Origin: Kolteria novifilia
GTDB taxonomy: Bacteria; Planctomycetota; Planctomycetia; Kolteriales; Kolteriaceae
Assembly (NCBI GenBank): GCA_007748055.1
Contig: CP036279.1
Coordinates: forward strand, 3,720,001 to 3,784,000
DNA: 64,000 nt
Direction: 5' to 3'
In this document: positions 26,931 to 35,820 of the stretch, in pieces
How the letters are laid out: each line of letters opens with the position of its first letter
Position numbering within the stretch: position 1 is the first letter of the stretch
Program-made: the position numbers and the translations under genes
Notes under the pieces: generated by a model
The model's input: the letters and a program-made list of their open reading frames with translations, nothing else
Told to the model about the DNA's origin: nothing
Databases searched by the model: none

Positions 26931-26947
26931 GCCGAGTCCAAGCGTAT
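26931..26947. other. Compact GC-rich hairpin 3' of the hybrid kinase gene
   Basis: ACTCGGC-GGC-GCCGAGT, a perfect 7-bp stem, 12 bases after the kinase stop on the minus strand. No U-tract follows in that direction, so terminator function is uncertain. Confidence 0.4.
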
Positions 26948-26959
26948 CACTAACCTTGC

Positions 26960-29710
26960 TTACGATTCTTCCAGAAGTGTTCTTAGTTCTTCTTGAAGCT
27001 GTCCGATCAACTCGCGAAGTTGCTCCTGACGTTTCGCCAATCCTTCACTCTCACCATTGAACGCTTGCTTCTCGATGGCGTAGGCGAGATCGACGACTCC
27101 GTTGGCTTCGAAGTTGGCGGACAGGCCCTTGAGACTGTGTGCCGATCGTTCCGCCGTGGAGAGGTCGTTCTCTTCGATCGCGTTGCGCAGCGTCGTCAGG
27201 TGTTCGTCGGCATCCTCGAGAAAAATCTGGGCCATCTCTTTCAACAGGGACTCGTCGCCCCCCATCCGGTCGAGAGCCGCGTCGAAGTGAATGAGGGAAT
27301 GAGTCGCGACATCTTCCGGAGGTGCGGGATCTCCCTCTCCCGAATCGGATGGGGACGCGTGCCGTTCGACAACGTCGACCAACTGCCGAACATCGATCGG
27401 CTTGGCGATGTAGTCATCCATCCCCACGTCCAGACAGCGTTGGCGATCGCCCCGCATCGCGTGCGCGGTCATGGCGATGATCGGCGTCGGGGGCAGCTGC
27501 CCCCCCTCCTCGAGCGAGCGAATGGCGACCGTCGCCTGCAAGCCGTCGAGTGCGGGCATCTGAACGTCCATCAACACGACGTCATAACTGCCATCTTTCC
27601 AACGGTCGATGGCGTCTCGTCCGTTGACCGCGATCGCCACATCGTGGCCACGGCGTTCGAGCGTGCGCTGGACGACGATTTGGTTGGCCTTGGTGTCCTC
27701 GGCGACCAGGATGCTCAACGGACGCAGCGTCTCCTTCTTGACTCGCTGCGTGATGACTTCTCGGGACTTGGGCACGGGACCGATGGAACTGGCGATGGCG
27801 TCGTAGAGGTCGGACTGAGAGATCGGTTTCTCCAAGAGATTGTCGATACACAACTCCTCACAGCGATCGGAAAACATTTGGGCATCGGCCGAAGAGAGCA
27901 TCAGGATGACCGGATCGCGCGCGTACTGGTCGACGTTGATGCGTTCGATGAGCGTGAAACCGTCGACCTTGGGCATGAGCGCGTCGACCAAGAGAACCTG
28001 GAAGGGTTCCCCCTGCTCCGACTTCTGCTTCACCAGATCCATCGCTTCGGCGGCGTCGGCGCAGATCTCCGGTTTCATCTCCCAGTTCTCGAGCATATCG
28101 CGAAGAATTTGACGATTTGCCTTGTTGTCGTCGACGACCAGGACGCGCAGTCCCTTGAGTTGGTCGATCGACTCGGGTGCCGGGGCATCGCGTTCCGACT
28201 CGACCGGGCGACTGAGTTTGACCTCCACGAAGAAGGTTGTCCCCTGCTCGAGTTCACTCTCGAACCAGATCCTTCCCTCCATCAGCTCGGCGAGTTCCTT
28301 GGCGATGGTCAAACCGAGTCCCGATCCGTCGTGCATTCTCGTCGTCGAGCTATCCAATTGTGAAAAGGGTTCAAGGATGCGATCGCGAGCCTCGACGGGA
28401 ATCCCCGGGCCGGTGTCCCGCACGGAGAATCGGAGAACGACGTGCCCATTCTCTTCTCGCACGAGTTTCGCGGCGAGAATGACCTCTCCCTTCTCCGTGA
28501 ATTTCACGGCGTTGCTCGCCAGGTTCAGGATCAACTGCCGCAGCCGCAACGGGTCGCCGTTGATGATGTCGGGGACATTCGGGTCAACCCAACAGGCCAA
28601 CTCCAGTCCCTTCTCCGAGGCTCGTAACGAAAGGGTCTTCAAGAGTCGATCGAGAGCGTCGCGCAGGACGAAATCCTCGGTCTCCAGCGTGAACTTCTTC
28701 GACCCGAGCTTCGAGTAGTCGAGGATGTCGTTGATCAGGTTAAGCAAGTCGTCGGCCGCTTGCCGACTCGTCTGGAGATACTCGCGCGCTCGTTCCGGCA
28801 AACCGCTTTCGGTCAGGGCCAGATCGGTCATGCCGATGATGGCATTCATCGGCGTCCGCAGTTCGTGGCTGGTGTTGGCCAGAAAGTCGACCTTCACCTG
28901 ACGGGCTTCGTCCGCGGCCGCCTCGGCCTGGGCGAGCTGCAACTGCGACTGACGGTTCTTCGAACGATCGAAAATGAAGGCAATGAAGCCGTCCTCGGAG
29001 TCGTCGAGTTTGGTCACGCCGATGAGAATCGGGATCCGCCGTCCCGAGGCGTGGTAGTATTCCTTCTCGAAGGGCTCGCAGCGACCGAGTGTCTGCACCT
29101 CGTTCACGGCTCGGGCATCCAATTCGTGATACTCCGGCGGCGTCAATTCCTTCCAATCGAGCGGTTGTGTCGTGAGGGAACCTCGTTCGAGCCCCAACAT
29201 CTCCATCAGGACATCGTTGGCCTCGAAGATCTCCCCTTTCAAATTGCCTGTACAGACACCGATGCCGCCGATTCGTACGAGCTGCCGAAAGCGGTCGTCG
29301 CTGATACGTCGTTCTTGGGAAGCCTTTTGAGCTTCGTAGGCGCGCGTGATCTCCCGGCGACGCGAGCGGTACATCGCCTCGCACAACACGCAGATAAAGA
29401 GCCCCTCCACGAAGAACGTTCCCAAGCGGATTCCTTCGCCGAGATTGTTGAGTCGAAAGTCCTCGTCAGGCGAGACATCGAGGTAAAGGCCAATGACGGA
29501 CGAAAGCGCCAGCGCGACGAGCCCCGGGCCGAGGCCTCCAAACCAAGCCGCGAGCATGACCGAACCGGCGAACAGGAGGAAGGGACTCTCCTCGAGGACC
29601 GTGTAATCGGTGAGGGCATACTTCCACAGGACGGCGGCCACGACCCCGAGGACGGCGATGCTGTAGGCCCAGATCGCTCGCTTGGTCTGGTTGTTTCCCG
29701 TCAGATCCAT
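26960..29710 (-). CDS. Membrane hybrid sensor histidine kinase (PAS-HisKA-HATPase-REC-REC-HPt)
   Basis: 916 residues from ATG 29710, chosen for the GGAG site just upstream; a longer start at 29752 is possible. Residues about 10-115 carry three to four hydrophobic helices resembling the KdpD-like DUF4118 membrane domain. A PAS domain follows (about 140-255), then HisKA with His282 in SHELRTPMNAI, HATPase (N box LASNAVKFTEKG, DTGPGIP, GSGLGLTI), two receiver domains (LLVDALMPK and LMDVQMPALDG phospho-Asp) and a C-terminal HPt domain with AHSLKG. This is a BarA/TorS-type phosphorelay. No output regulator is fused; the NtrC-type activator 538 bp away on the other strand, reading away from it, is a candidate partner. 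Signal unknown. Confidence 0.93.
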   Translation of the reverse strand: MDLTGNNQTKRAIWAYSIAVLGVVAAVLWKYALTDYTVLEESPFLLFAGSVMLAAWFGGLGPGLVALALSSVIGLYLDVSPDEDFRLNNLGEGIRLGTFFVEGLFICVLCEAMYRSRRREITRAYEAQKASQERRISDDRFRQLVRIGGIGVCTGNLKGEIFEANDVLMEMLGLERGSLTTQPLDWKELTPPEYHELDARAVNEVQTLGRCEPFEKEYYHASGRRIPILIGVTKLDDSEDGFIAFIFDRSKNRQSQLQLAQAEAAADEARQVKVDFLANTSHELRTPMNAIIGMTDLALTESGLPERAREYLQTSRQAADDLLNLINDILDYSKLGSKKFTLETEDFVLRDALDRLLKTLSLRASEKGLELACWVDPNVPDIINGDPLRLRQLILNLASNAVKFTEKGEVILAAKLVREENGHVVLRFSVRDTGPGIPVEARDRILEPFSQLDSSTTRMHDGSGLGLTIAKELAELMEGRIWFESELEQGTTFFVEVKLSRPVESERDAPAPESIDQLKGLRVLVVDDNKANRQILRDMLENWEMKPEICADAAEAMDLVKQKSEQGEPFQVLLVDALMPKVDGFTLIERINVDQYARDPVILMLSSADAQMFSDRCEELCIDNLLEKPISQSDLYDAIASSIGPVPKSREVITQRVKKETLRPLSILVAEDTKANQIVVQRTLERRGHDVAIAVNGRDAIDRWKDGSYDVVLMDVQMPALDGLQATVAIRSLEEGGQLPPTPIIAMTAHAMRGDRQRCLDVGMDDYIAKPIDVRQLVDVVERHASPSDSGEGDPAPPEDVATHSLIHFDAALDRMGGDESLLKEMAQIFLEDADEHLTTLRNAIEENDLSTAERSAHSLKGLSANFEANGVVDLAYAIEKQAFNGESEGLAKRQEQLRELIGQLQEELRTLLEES

Positions 29711-29949
29711 GATTCTCCAATAATCGGGGGGACAGGGACGAACGATCGGCATCCACGTGTCGGAGCGGTCGATCCGAGACGTTCAGGCGGAGAGAGCCTC
29801 GCGGCACTCGCGATCCGATCCGGCGTGACATCTTACTCTAAGTGGCTTGACAACAGGAAGTTCCTCGACCGCCCCACTGCGGCGGACCAGTATGAGAGGA
29901 ACGGGTTCACTCGCGACCGCACGAAGCGGTCTCGTGACGAAACGGACAG

Positions 29950-30067
29950 CTAGGACAGCTAGTGCACTGGTCCATTTGGCTCTTGGGGTGCCACTGGCTG
30001 CCTGTCAGCCAGTGCCAAAGGGTTAGGGTTGCACGAACTCTAACTTCCAGTTGGAGCAGAGCACTAG
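29950..30067 (-). repeat. CACTGGC palindromic repeat, copy 3
   Basis: Hairpin CACTGGCTG-CCTGT-CAGCCAGTG at 29992-30014. It is the reverse orientation of the copy at 46155-46324 and shares its flanking blocks (GCCAAAGGGTTAGGGTTGCA and a TTGGAGCAGAGCAC end). Begins with a direct duplication GACAGCTAG GACAGCTAG. It lies between the divergent hybrid kinase and the NtrC-type gene; the remainder of 29711-30247 shows no gene. Confidence 0.85.
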
Positions 30068-30247
30068 GGAATCGGTGCCTCCACGCCCTAGTGGGCCTAG
30101 GAAACGATCCCCACCCAATAATCAGAAAGCACAAACCATGCCAATGGGGAAGACGAACCGTCGCCGGAATCCCTAGAATGCTCCGTTGAAAGACGGGGCT
30201 CATCATCTCATCCGTTGGTGACTTCACCTCCGAGGAATTGGAACCCA

Positions 30248-31693
30248 ATGCCAAAAGTTCTTGCCATCGACGATGATCGCTCCGTCCTCCACATGATTAC
30301 GCGGGCTTTTGACAACTCAGACACTGCCGTGATCACCGCGCGGGATGGTTCATCCGGACTGGATCTCGTCGGTTCCGTCCAACCCGACGTCCTGTTGCTC
30401 GACATCATGTTGCCCGACAGCTCAGGCTTGGAACTCTTCGAACGGTTTCGTCGAGCCGACCCCAAACTGCCGATCATTTTCATTACCGCCAAGGGCGATT
30501 CCGCCACGGCAATTGAAGCCATGAAGGTCGGCGCCTTCGACTACCTCCGCAAGCCGTTGGACATCCGGCAACTGCGGGAGCTGGTCGACCGCGCCGCCGA
30601 AGTACGCCGCCTGATGCACGTCCCCATCCAGATGGAGGACTCGCAGGCCGATCCCGACGCGGACACGTTGGTCGGCGAAAGTCCTTCGATGCTCGAGGTT
30701 TACAAGCTGATCGGGCAAGCGGCCCCTCAGAACATTTCCGTTCTCATTCGAGGCGAAAGCGGTACGGGCAAGGAACTTGTCGCCCGCGCGATCTACCACT
30801 TCAGCCAGCGGGCCTCCCTCCCGTTCCTCCCCATCAATTGCGCAGCGATCCCCGAATCGCTTCTTGAAAGCGAACTCTTCGGCCACGAGAAGGGAGCCTT
30901 CACCGGAGCCGACGCGAAGCGAATCGGAAAGTTCGAGCAGTGTTCGGGAGGCACAATCTTTCTCGATGAGATTGGTGACATGCCGATCACGCTACAGAGT
31001 AAGATCTTGCGCCTCCTACAGGACCAGACTTTCGAGCGTGTCGGTGGGCGAGAAACCATCAAGACCGACGTGCGCATCATCGCGGCCACCAACCGAAATC
31101 TTGAGGAGATGATCGAAGAGGGAGACTTCAGGGAAGACCTCTACTACAGGCTCAACGGAATCACCGTGTCACTTCCCCCATTGCGGGAGCGAGGTGACGA
31201 CGTCGGGGTTCTGCTCAACCACTTCCTTTGGCGATTCGCGAAGGAGTTCGGTCGCGATATCAAGGCCTTTTCCGAGGACGCGCTGAAGAGACTCAAGAGT
31301 CACTCGTGGCCAGGAAACATCCGCGAACTTCAGAGCGTGCTCAAACGCTCGATGCTCCGCGCCAAAGGGCAGATTCTACTTGAGGAGTTCCTTCCGCCGG
31401 AAGTTCTGAGTTCTCACGACACCGATGAGGATTCCGCGTCCTCTCCAAGCGGCCTGCCTCCCTCAGACATCGGCCCCCTCGTGGAACGCCGACTCGCCGA
31501 GGATTCTGAGTCGCTCTACGCCGAAGCGGTTGAGGCTCTCGATGCCTACGTCGTCAGTCGCGTCTTGCAGGCGACCAACGGAAACCAATCGCAAACCGCG
31601 AGAATCCTGGGAATTACTCGCGGCAACCTACGCAAGAAGATCGCCATCGCGGGGATTTCCATCGACCGCATCATCTCCCTGGAAGAAGGCTAG
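30248..31693 (+). CDS. NtrC-family sigma-54-dependent response regulator
   Basis: 481 residues from ATG 30248; a longer frame upstream lacks homology. Receiver domain 1-120 with Asp52 (LLLDIMLPD) and Lys102; AAA+ central domain with Walker A GESGTGKE (169-176), the sigma-54 contact loop GAFTGA (216-221) and Walker B FLDE (238-241), plus LYYRLNG and the arginine finger region; C-terminal Fis-type helix-turn-helix ('NGNQSQTARILGITRGNLRK'). It therefore activates sigma-54 promoters when phosphorylated. Partner kinase is not fused; the hybrid kinase reading away on the other side of the shared intergenic region is the simplest candidate. No clear sigma-54 promoter was recognised nearby. Confidence 0.95.
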   Translation: MPKVLAIDDDRSVLHMITRAFDNSDTAVITARDGSSGLDLVGSVQPDVLLLDIMLPDSSGLELFERFRRADPKLPIIFITAKGDSATAIEAMKVGAFDYLRKPLDIRQLRELVDRAAEVRRLMHVPIQMEDSQADPDADTLVGESPSMLEVYKLIGQAAPQNISVLIRGESGTGKELVARAIYHFSQRASLPFLPINCAAIPESLLESELFGHEKGAFTGADAKRIGKFEQCSGGTIFLDEIGDMPITLQSKILRLLQDQTFERVGGRETIKTDVRIIAATNRNLEEMIEEGDFREDLYYRLNGITVSLPPLRERGDDVGVLLNHFLWRFAKEFGRDIKAFSEDALKRLKSHSWPGNIRELQSVLKRSMLRAKGQILLEEFLPPEVLSSHDTDEDSASSPSGLPPSDIGPLVERRLAEDSESLYAEAVEALDAYVVSRVLQATNGNQSQTARILGITRGNLRKKIAIAGISIDRIISLEEG

Positions 31694-32081
31694 CCGTCGC
31701 CTCAGAGACCGATCGGTTGCGTTGTCAGGGCTTTCGGACGGAACGATCGACGACTCGGTCCTTCGACGTGCGGGCCAAAGAGATCGCAACTGAATCGGCC
31801 GACCAATCCGCCGCGCTTTCGATTCGTGAGACGATCGCGAATGGGAACCTTTTTGCCTTTTCCAGTTTCTGCCGAAGCGACAGGCCGCCGACTTGCCGAT
31901 TCTTGGCTCCGTGGAAACCAGTCTGGTTGCCTCGACACCAATCGGCTCCCGCCAATTGGTCGGTCGGCTTGCCTCAGGCCGACCTCACGTTCCGCTACCG
32001 GGTTGTCACTCGTTGGCATTGATCTTGCTTGAGCATCAGACATCTCAGCAAGACTTAAATGTGACCAATTGAGGCGTGTTG
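31694..32081. other. Intergenic stretch with one hairpin, no gene seen
   Basis: Between the NtrC-type gene and the ATP-grasp gene. GGTCGGC (31962-31968) and GCCGACC (31978-31984) form a perfect 7-bp stem with a 9-base loop about 100 bp before the ATP-grasp start; no U-tract. Otherwise nothing distinctive. Confidence 0.45.
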
Positions 32082-33452
32082 ATGAGCGCGGGACGAGTCA
32101 TTCTGATGCATGGAAGGAGTCTTCAGTCCTTGATCGCCGCCCGCAGTCTTTCGACTCAAGGGGTGGAAGTCATCGGCTGTGACGAGACTCCCCTAATGGC
32201 CCTCTCGTTCTCAAGACACGTCTCCCAAACGTTTCTTCACGCCCCAAGCGAGACCGGAGAGGAGGAGTTTGTCAAGGATCTCGTCCAACGAGTCCTCGAC
32301 TTCAAGCCACCCCAGGGCGTTCCGTACGTCCTCATGCCGGTCAACCATCTGACATACGTCGTCGCACGACACGCTCACCGTTTCGAGCCCTTGATCAAGG
32401 TGGCCGCTCCTCCGATCAAGTCGATCAACCGCGTCTACCCGAAAGACAGACTAGTCGAAACGGCGCGAGCTCTGGGAGTGCCTGTCCCGAGGACCGCGAC
32501 GATGACGAAGACGGACGATCTCGAGTCCCTTGGGCGTCCGTTCGCTTTGCCGGCCTTCGTGAAGCTGCCCGACTCCTGCGCTGGGGTCGGGATCGAGCGA
32601 GTCGAAAGCCAAGACGAGTTGGACGCGACGTTCTTCCGCTTCGTCGAGCAGTTCGGAGTGAGCGAGCATCGGCCGGTCCTGCTCCAAGAGGCCGTCGAGG
32701 GGGACGACTACTGCGTCACGATGCTCTGCGATCATGGCGAAGTCCGCGCCAGCATGGTCTATCGCAATCTCAAGACGTTTCCGTCGGAGAGCGGCTTCGG
32801 GGTCCTCCGTGAGACAGTATCGGCCAAGCCACTCGAACAAGTCTCGGCACGACTCCTTTCGATGATCGGCTGGCACGGCGTCGTTCAACTCGACTTCCGT
32901 TGGGACGGGACGTCGGACGACTCGGTCCATCTCATCGAGATCAATCCCCGCTTCTGGGGGGGACTCTTCCAGTCGGTCGCGTCGGGAATCGACTACCCGT
33001 GGCTGCTCTTCCAACTCTGCGCCCATGGCGAGGTACCGCCGAGCCCTTCCCCAGCGATCGGCAAGAGAACGCGAGTCCCCATCGTCGCGTTACTCGCCGA
33101 CCTTCAGGAGAGAACCGACGCGAGCCCTTCAACAGATCTGGGGCGAGCATTGCGCGACGGGTGGAAACAACTCGCCGACGGCTCCCTGCGGGAAGCCCTG
33201 AGCACGTGGGGCGATGGCGTGCTCCAATCCTTGGATCCGAGCGAACGAATCAGTCACATCGACCAATGGTGGCGGGAACACCAAGAGGCGGAAGCGGAGT
33301 TCTCGGCGCGAGAGGATCCTCTCGCCCTGTTGGGACTTCTCTGCGTCCTCGGTTCTCTGGTGCGAACCGGGCAACTTCCCGAGGAGATCCGACGGTCAGG
33401 CAACTCGAGATGGAGGGAATTTGGTGAATCGACGACAGACGGCGATGCCTGA
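32082..33452 (+). CDS. ATP-grasp carboxylate-amine ligase-like protein
   Basis: 456 residues from ATG 32082, GAGG seven bases upstream (GTG 32076 and TTG 32079 directly precede). An N-terminal Rossmann-like segment (VILMHGRSLQSLIAARSLST) is followed by an ATP-grasp fold: 'PAFVKLPDSCAGVGIERV' as the glycine-rich ATP lid, 'VLLQEAVEGDDYCVTM', and the metal-binding 'LDFRW....EINPRFWGG' block with 'SVASGIDYPWLL'. This resembles CarB/PurK/PylC-like ligases that join a carboxylate to an amine through an acylphosphate. The C-terminal 130 residues are Trp/Glu rich and helical, an extra domain I do not recognise. The next gene, a class I amidotransferase, overlaps by 29 bp, so the two are coupled and probably work in one pathway. 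Confidence 0.8.
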   Translation: MSAGRVILMHGRSLQSLIAARSLSTQGVEVIGCDETPLMALSFSRHVSQTFLHAPSETGEEEFVKDLVQRVLDFKPPQGVPYVLMPVNHLTYVVARHAHRFEPLIKVAAPPIKSINRVYPKDRLVETARALGVPVPRTATMTKTDDLESLGRPFALPAFVKLPDSCAGVGIERVESQDELDATFFRFVEQFGVSEHRPVLLQEAVEGDDYCVTMLCDHGEVRASMVYRNLKTFPSESGFGVLRETVSAKPLEQVSARLLSMIGWHGVVQLDFRWDGTSDDSVHLIEINPRFWGGLFQSVASGIDYPWLLFQLCAHGEVPPSPSPAIGKRTRVPIVALLADLQERTDASPSTDLGRALRDGWKQLADGSLREALSTWGDGVLQSLDPSERISHIDQWWREHQEAEAEFSAREDPLALLGLLCVLGSLVRTGQLPEEIRRSGNSRWREFGESTTDGDA

Positions 33453-34272
33453 ACTCGTGGGAGACGACCTTCTCCTGAAGGGAATCGGCCATCGACCGGC
33501 GGCGCGAGTCCTGGTGTCGCTCGATCGATGTTGGTACCACCTTCTGGGATTGCACCGGCTGACCTACTACCGACTCCTTCAACGACATGGGGCCATCCCT
33601 CTCCGCATTGACCACGGCGACGGCCCCGAGCCGGAGGACGTCGTCTCGATCGCTCGCGACTTCGTCGCCAGTGCCGACGCTCTTCTGCTGAGTGGAGGTG
33701 CGGATGTCGCCCCCCGACTCTACGGCTCCGAAGCTCGATCGCGTCGACCCAATCCCCGACGCGATCGATTCGAGTTGGCGCTGATTCATCAAGCTCTCGA
33801 CCGCCAAATGCCTATCCTGGGCATTTGCCGCGGTTGCCAACTGCTCAACGTCGCGCTCGGCGGAACCCTCTTCTCTTTCCGGGACTTTCCCCTGTTTCTC
33901 CGACGACACCATCACTGGACGACTCACGCGGTCGATATCGTGGACAACGCGGGTTTGAGGCAGGTCCTCGGGACCGGAAAGATCCCCGCGATCCGAAGCC
34001 GCCACACCCAGGCGGTCGCTCGACCGGCAACCAGCTTGACGATCTCGGCCTGGTCGGATGATGGTCTTCCCGAAGCCGTCGAACATCATCGCTTCTCCTC
34101 CGCCCATTGGGTCGTCGGTGTCCAGTGGCATCCGGAACTGATGCTGTTTCAGCATCACGACGAGGCCCTCATCAAGGACTTTGTCGCCGCCGCCCAGGAA
34201 CGAGGACGACTCCCCTGTGGTCGGCCCCATGCCTCCCCGGCCCACGCCTTGAAGTTCGCGAAAATCGAATAG
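33424..34272 (+). CDS. Class I glutamine amidotransferase / gamma-glutamyl hydrolase family (peptidase C26)
   Basis: 282 residues from GTG 33424, chosen for GGAGGG six bases upstream; ATG 33445 also possible. The C26/PuuD-type triad is visible: nucleophile Cys135 in GICRGCQLLNV, and His236 and Glu238 in VQWHPEL. 'LLLSGGADVAPRLYG' is the family's oxyanion-side motif. PuuD-type enzymes hydrolyse gamma-glutamyl amides; GATase partners supply ammonia. The 29-bp overlap with the upstream ATP-grasp ligase suggests either a ligase plus hydrolase pair that makes and breaks an amide, as in gamma-glutamylated polyamine metabolism, or ammonia supply to the ligase. The last 40 residues are basic and extra to the family. 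Confidence 0.85.
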   Translation: MNRRQTAMPELVGDDLLLKGIGHRPAARVLVSLDRCWYHLLGLHRLTYYRLLQRHGAIPLRIDHGDGPEPEDVVSIARDFVASADALLLSGGADVAPRLYGSEARSRRPNPRRDRFELALIHQALDRQMPILGICRGCQLLNVALGGTLFSFRDFPLFLRRHHHWTTHAVDIVDNAGLRQVLGTGKIPAIRSRHTQAVARPATSLTISAWSDDGLPEAVEHHRFSSAHWVVGVQWHPELMLFQHHDEALIKDFVAAAQERGRLPCGRPHASPAHALKFAKIE

Positions 34273-34313
34273 ACTGTCTTGGTGTCACCTCGACTTCACT
34301 CGCGTGATATCGG

Positions 34314-34480
34314 CGGGCATCCGGTTGATCTATTCGCTGCCGACTACGAACGGCTCTCTTGACCCATCTCGGCGTCAAAGAAACGCGACGAATCTACGGA
34401 TTCGCCTTCGTTGCTTCTCCTTGATCTTGGCCAACATAGCTCGTTCTCGCTCTGGCACGCTTAAATCAACGGACTGCTAG
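34314..34480 (-). repeat. 167-bp MITE-like repeat, copy C
   Basis: Same orientation as copy B. Left end GGCATCCGGTTGATCTATTC, right end ATCAACGGACTGCTAG, with the internal hairpin CGAATC-TACG-GATTCG. The 3' end CTAG is the first part of the palindrome TAGGGA-AAC-TCCCTA. Remaining bases to 34782 hold no recognised gene. Confidence 0.85.
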
Positions 34481-34492
34481 GGAAACTCCCTA
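34478..34492. promoter_or_regulatory. TAGGGA-AAC-TCCCTA palindrome upstream of the NarL-type regulator
   Basis: A perfect 6+3+6 inverted repeat about 290 bp before the response regulator start, with a TAGAAT -10-like box some 45 bp further on (34531). Symmetry and location suggest a binding site, possibly for autoregulation; not tested. The first TAG belongs also to the repeat end. Confidence 0.4.
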
Positions 34493-34782
34493 ATTCCTGC
34501 ATCCCTCGACACAGGACAGGGAATAGAGCCTAGAATTGCTACGCTATGGAGGTGCGTCATCCGCAGGCGGTGACCGGCAACGCTGGCGGCGGCCTCGCGC
34601 AAGCCAACGCACTCCACGTGGCGTGAGTGATTCCGAGGCGACTAGGGAGGTCCGCCTTGAAGGCCATCCCGTGACTCGCGCATCTCTTCAGCGTTGTGCC
34701 CAGTGAAGAAACCGTTCGCGGAGTCAGTGCCATCGAACCGAACCAGACAGTTGGTCGTCTCTCATCTTCAGGAAGAATCGCG

Positions 34783-35451
34783 GTGTCAGAGTCACGGCTA
34801 ACCAAGGTGTACATCATCGATGACCATCCCGTCTTCCGGCGCGGTGTCAGCGCCCTGATCGAGCACGCCGACGACCTCACCGTTTGCGGGGAGTCGGCGG
34901 GATCGCTCGCCGAGTTGGACGAGGTCATCGCGGCGGAACCCGATGTCGTCCTCGTCGACATCTCCCTGAAAGAGACTAACGGCCTGGAGGTGGTGAAACG
35001 GCTGCGTGTTCGCGACAGCCGAATGCGACTGCTCGTCGTGTCAAACCACAGCGAGGCGATCTACGCGGAGCGATGCTTGCGTGCCGGCGCCGCGGGTTTC
35101 ATCAACAAGCAAGAGGCAGCCGAGGAACTGCTTGTCGCCATCCGGAAGGTCGTGACTGGATCGTTCTACCTCAGCACCAAGACCACCGATGACATCGTTT
35201 CACGAATCACCCGGAGCAAGCACGAGGAGGAAGGATGGTCCTCCGTCAACGGACTTTCCGATCGAGAGCTTCAGGTCTTCGAATTGGTCGGACGTGGACA
35301 TAGTCGCCAGGAGATCGCCGAACGACTTCATCTCAGTCCCAAGACCGTCGACGCGTACCGTGATAACGTGAAGTCGAAACTGGGCTTCAAAGATGCCAAT
35401 GAATTGGTTCGCGCCGCGGTCCAGTGGGTCTTTCTCGAGAACTCCGGATAG
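34783..35451 (+). CDS. NarL/FixJ-family response regulator
   Basis: 222 residues from GTG 34783, which has AGGAAG seven bases upstream; an earlier start at 34696 would add an unconserved tail. Receiver domain about 1-125 with acidic pair DD (13-14), phospho-Asp59 (VVLVDISL) and the Lys of INKQEA; C-terminal LuxR-type helix-turn-helix from about 155 ('GLSDRELQVFELVGRGHSRQ', 'EIAERLHLSPKTVDAYRDN', 'VKSKLGF'). It is monocistronic by spacing and has no adjacent kinase on the same strand; the soluble PAS kinase at 37463 and the membrane hybrid kinase are both possible partners. DNA targets are unknown; the palindrome at 34478 is a candidate. Confidence 0.93.
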   Translation: MSESRLTKVYIIDDHPVFRRGVSALIEHADDLTVCGESAGSLAELDEVIAAEPDVVLVDISLKETNGLEVVKRLRVRDSRMRLLVVSNHSEAIYAERCLRAGAAGFINKQEAAEELLVAIRKVVTGSFYLSTKTTDDIVSRITRSKHEEEGWSSVNGLSDRELQVFELVGRGHSRQEIAERLHLSPKTVDAYRDNVKSKLGFKDANELVRAAVQWVFLENSG

Positions 35452-35820
35452 GTCTCTCGCGGCTCCCGAAACTCGTGGAACAACGGTGATGGCATGTGGC
35501 CCTCATCTCCCCGAGTCGCTTCATTGTCGGAGTGGTGTCGATGGAAATGGCGGCTGGGCAGCATGCTGTGGAAGTCAGTGGGCGTAAGCGAGTGTTGAAC
35601 AACCGTTCGTAGGCTACTTTGTCTGGTCCAACGGTCCCCTGGACACCACTCCCACGGTGAAACGAACGTGACGAACGATTTGCGCCGAGCACAACTCTCC
35701 GTTGTAAGTGGTTTCAAGGCTTGATCGTCGGCCCGACTGGTCGACGAACAGCCGGAAGTCTGATTCGGGTGTTTTAGTCACCTCACTGCACGGTGGACAC
35801 TTTGCGGCGAGCGAGGAAAC

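Noticed and set aside
26993-28363. 456-codon frame on the plus strand opposite the hybrid kinase
   Set aside because: Shadow of the histidine kinase; no domain resembles a protein family.
28760-29953. 397-codon frame opposite the hybrid kinase sensor part
   Set aside because: Mirror frame of a gene with clear transmembrane and PAS features.
29990-30247. Sigma-54 type promoter around TGGCAC near the NtrC-type gene
   Set aside because: TGGCAC belongs to the CACTGGC repeat and no TTGC lies at the right spacing.
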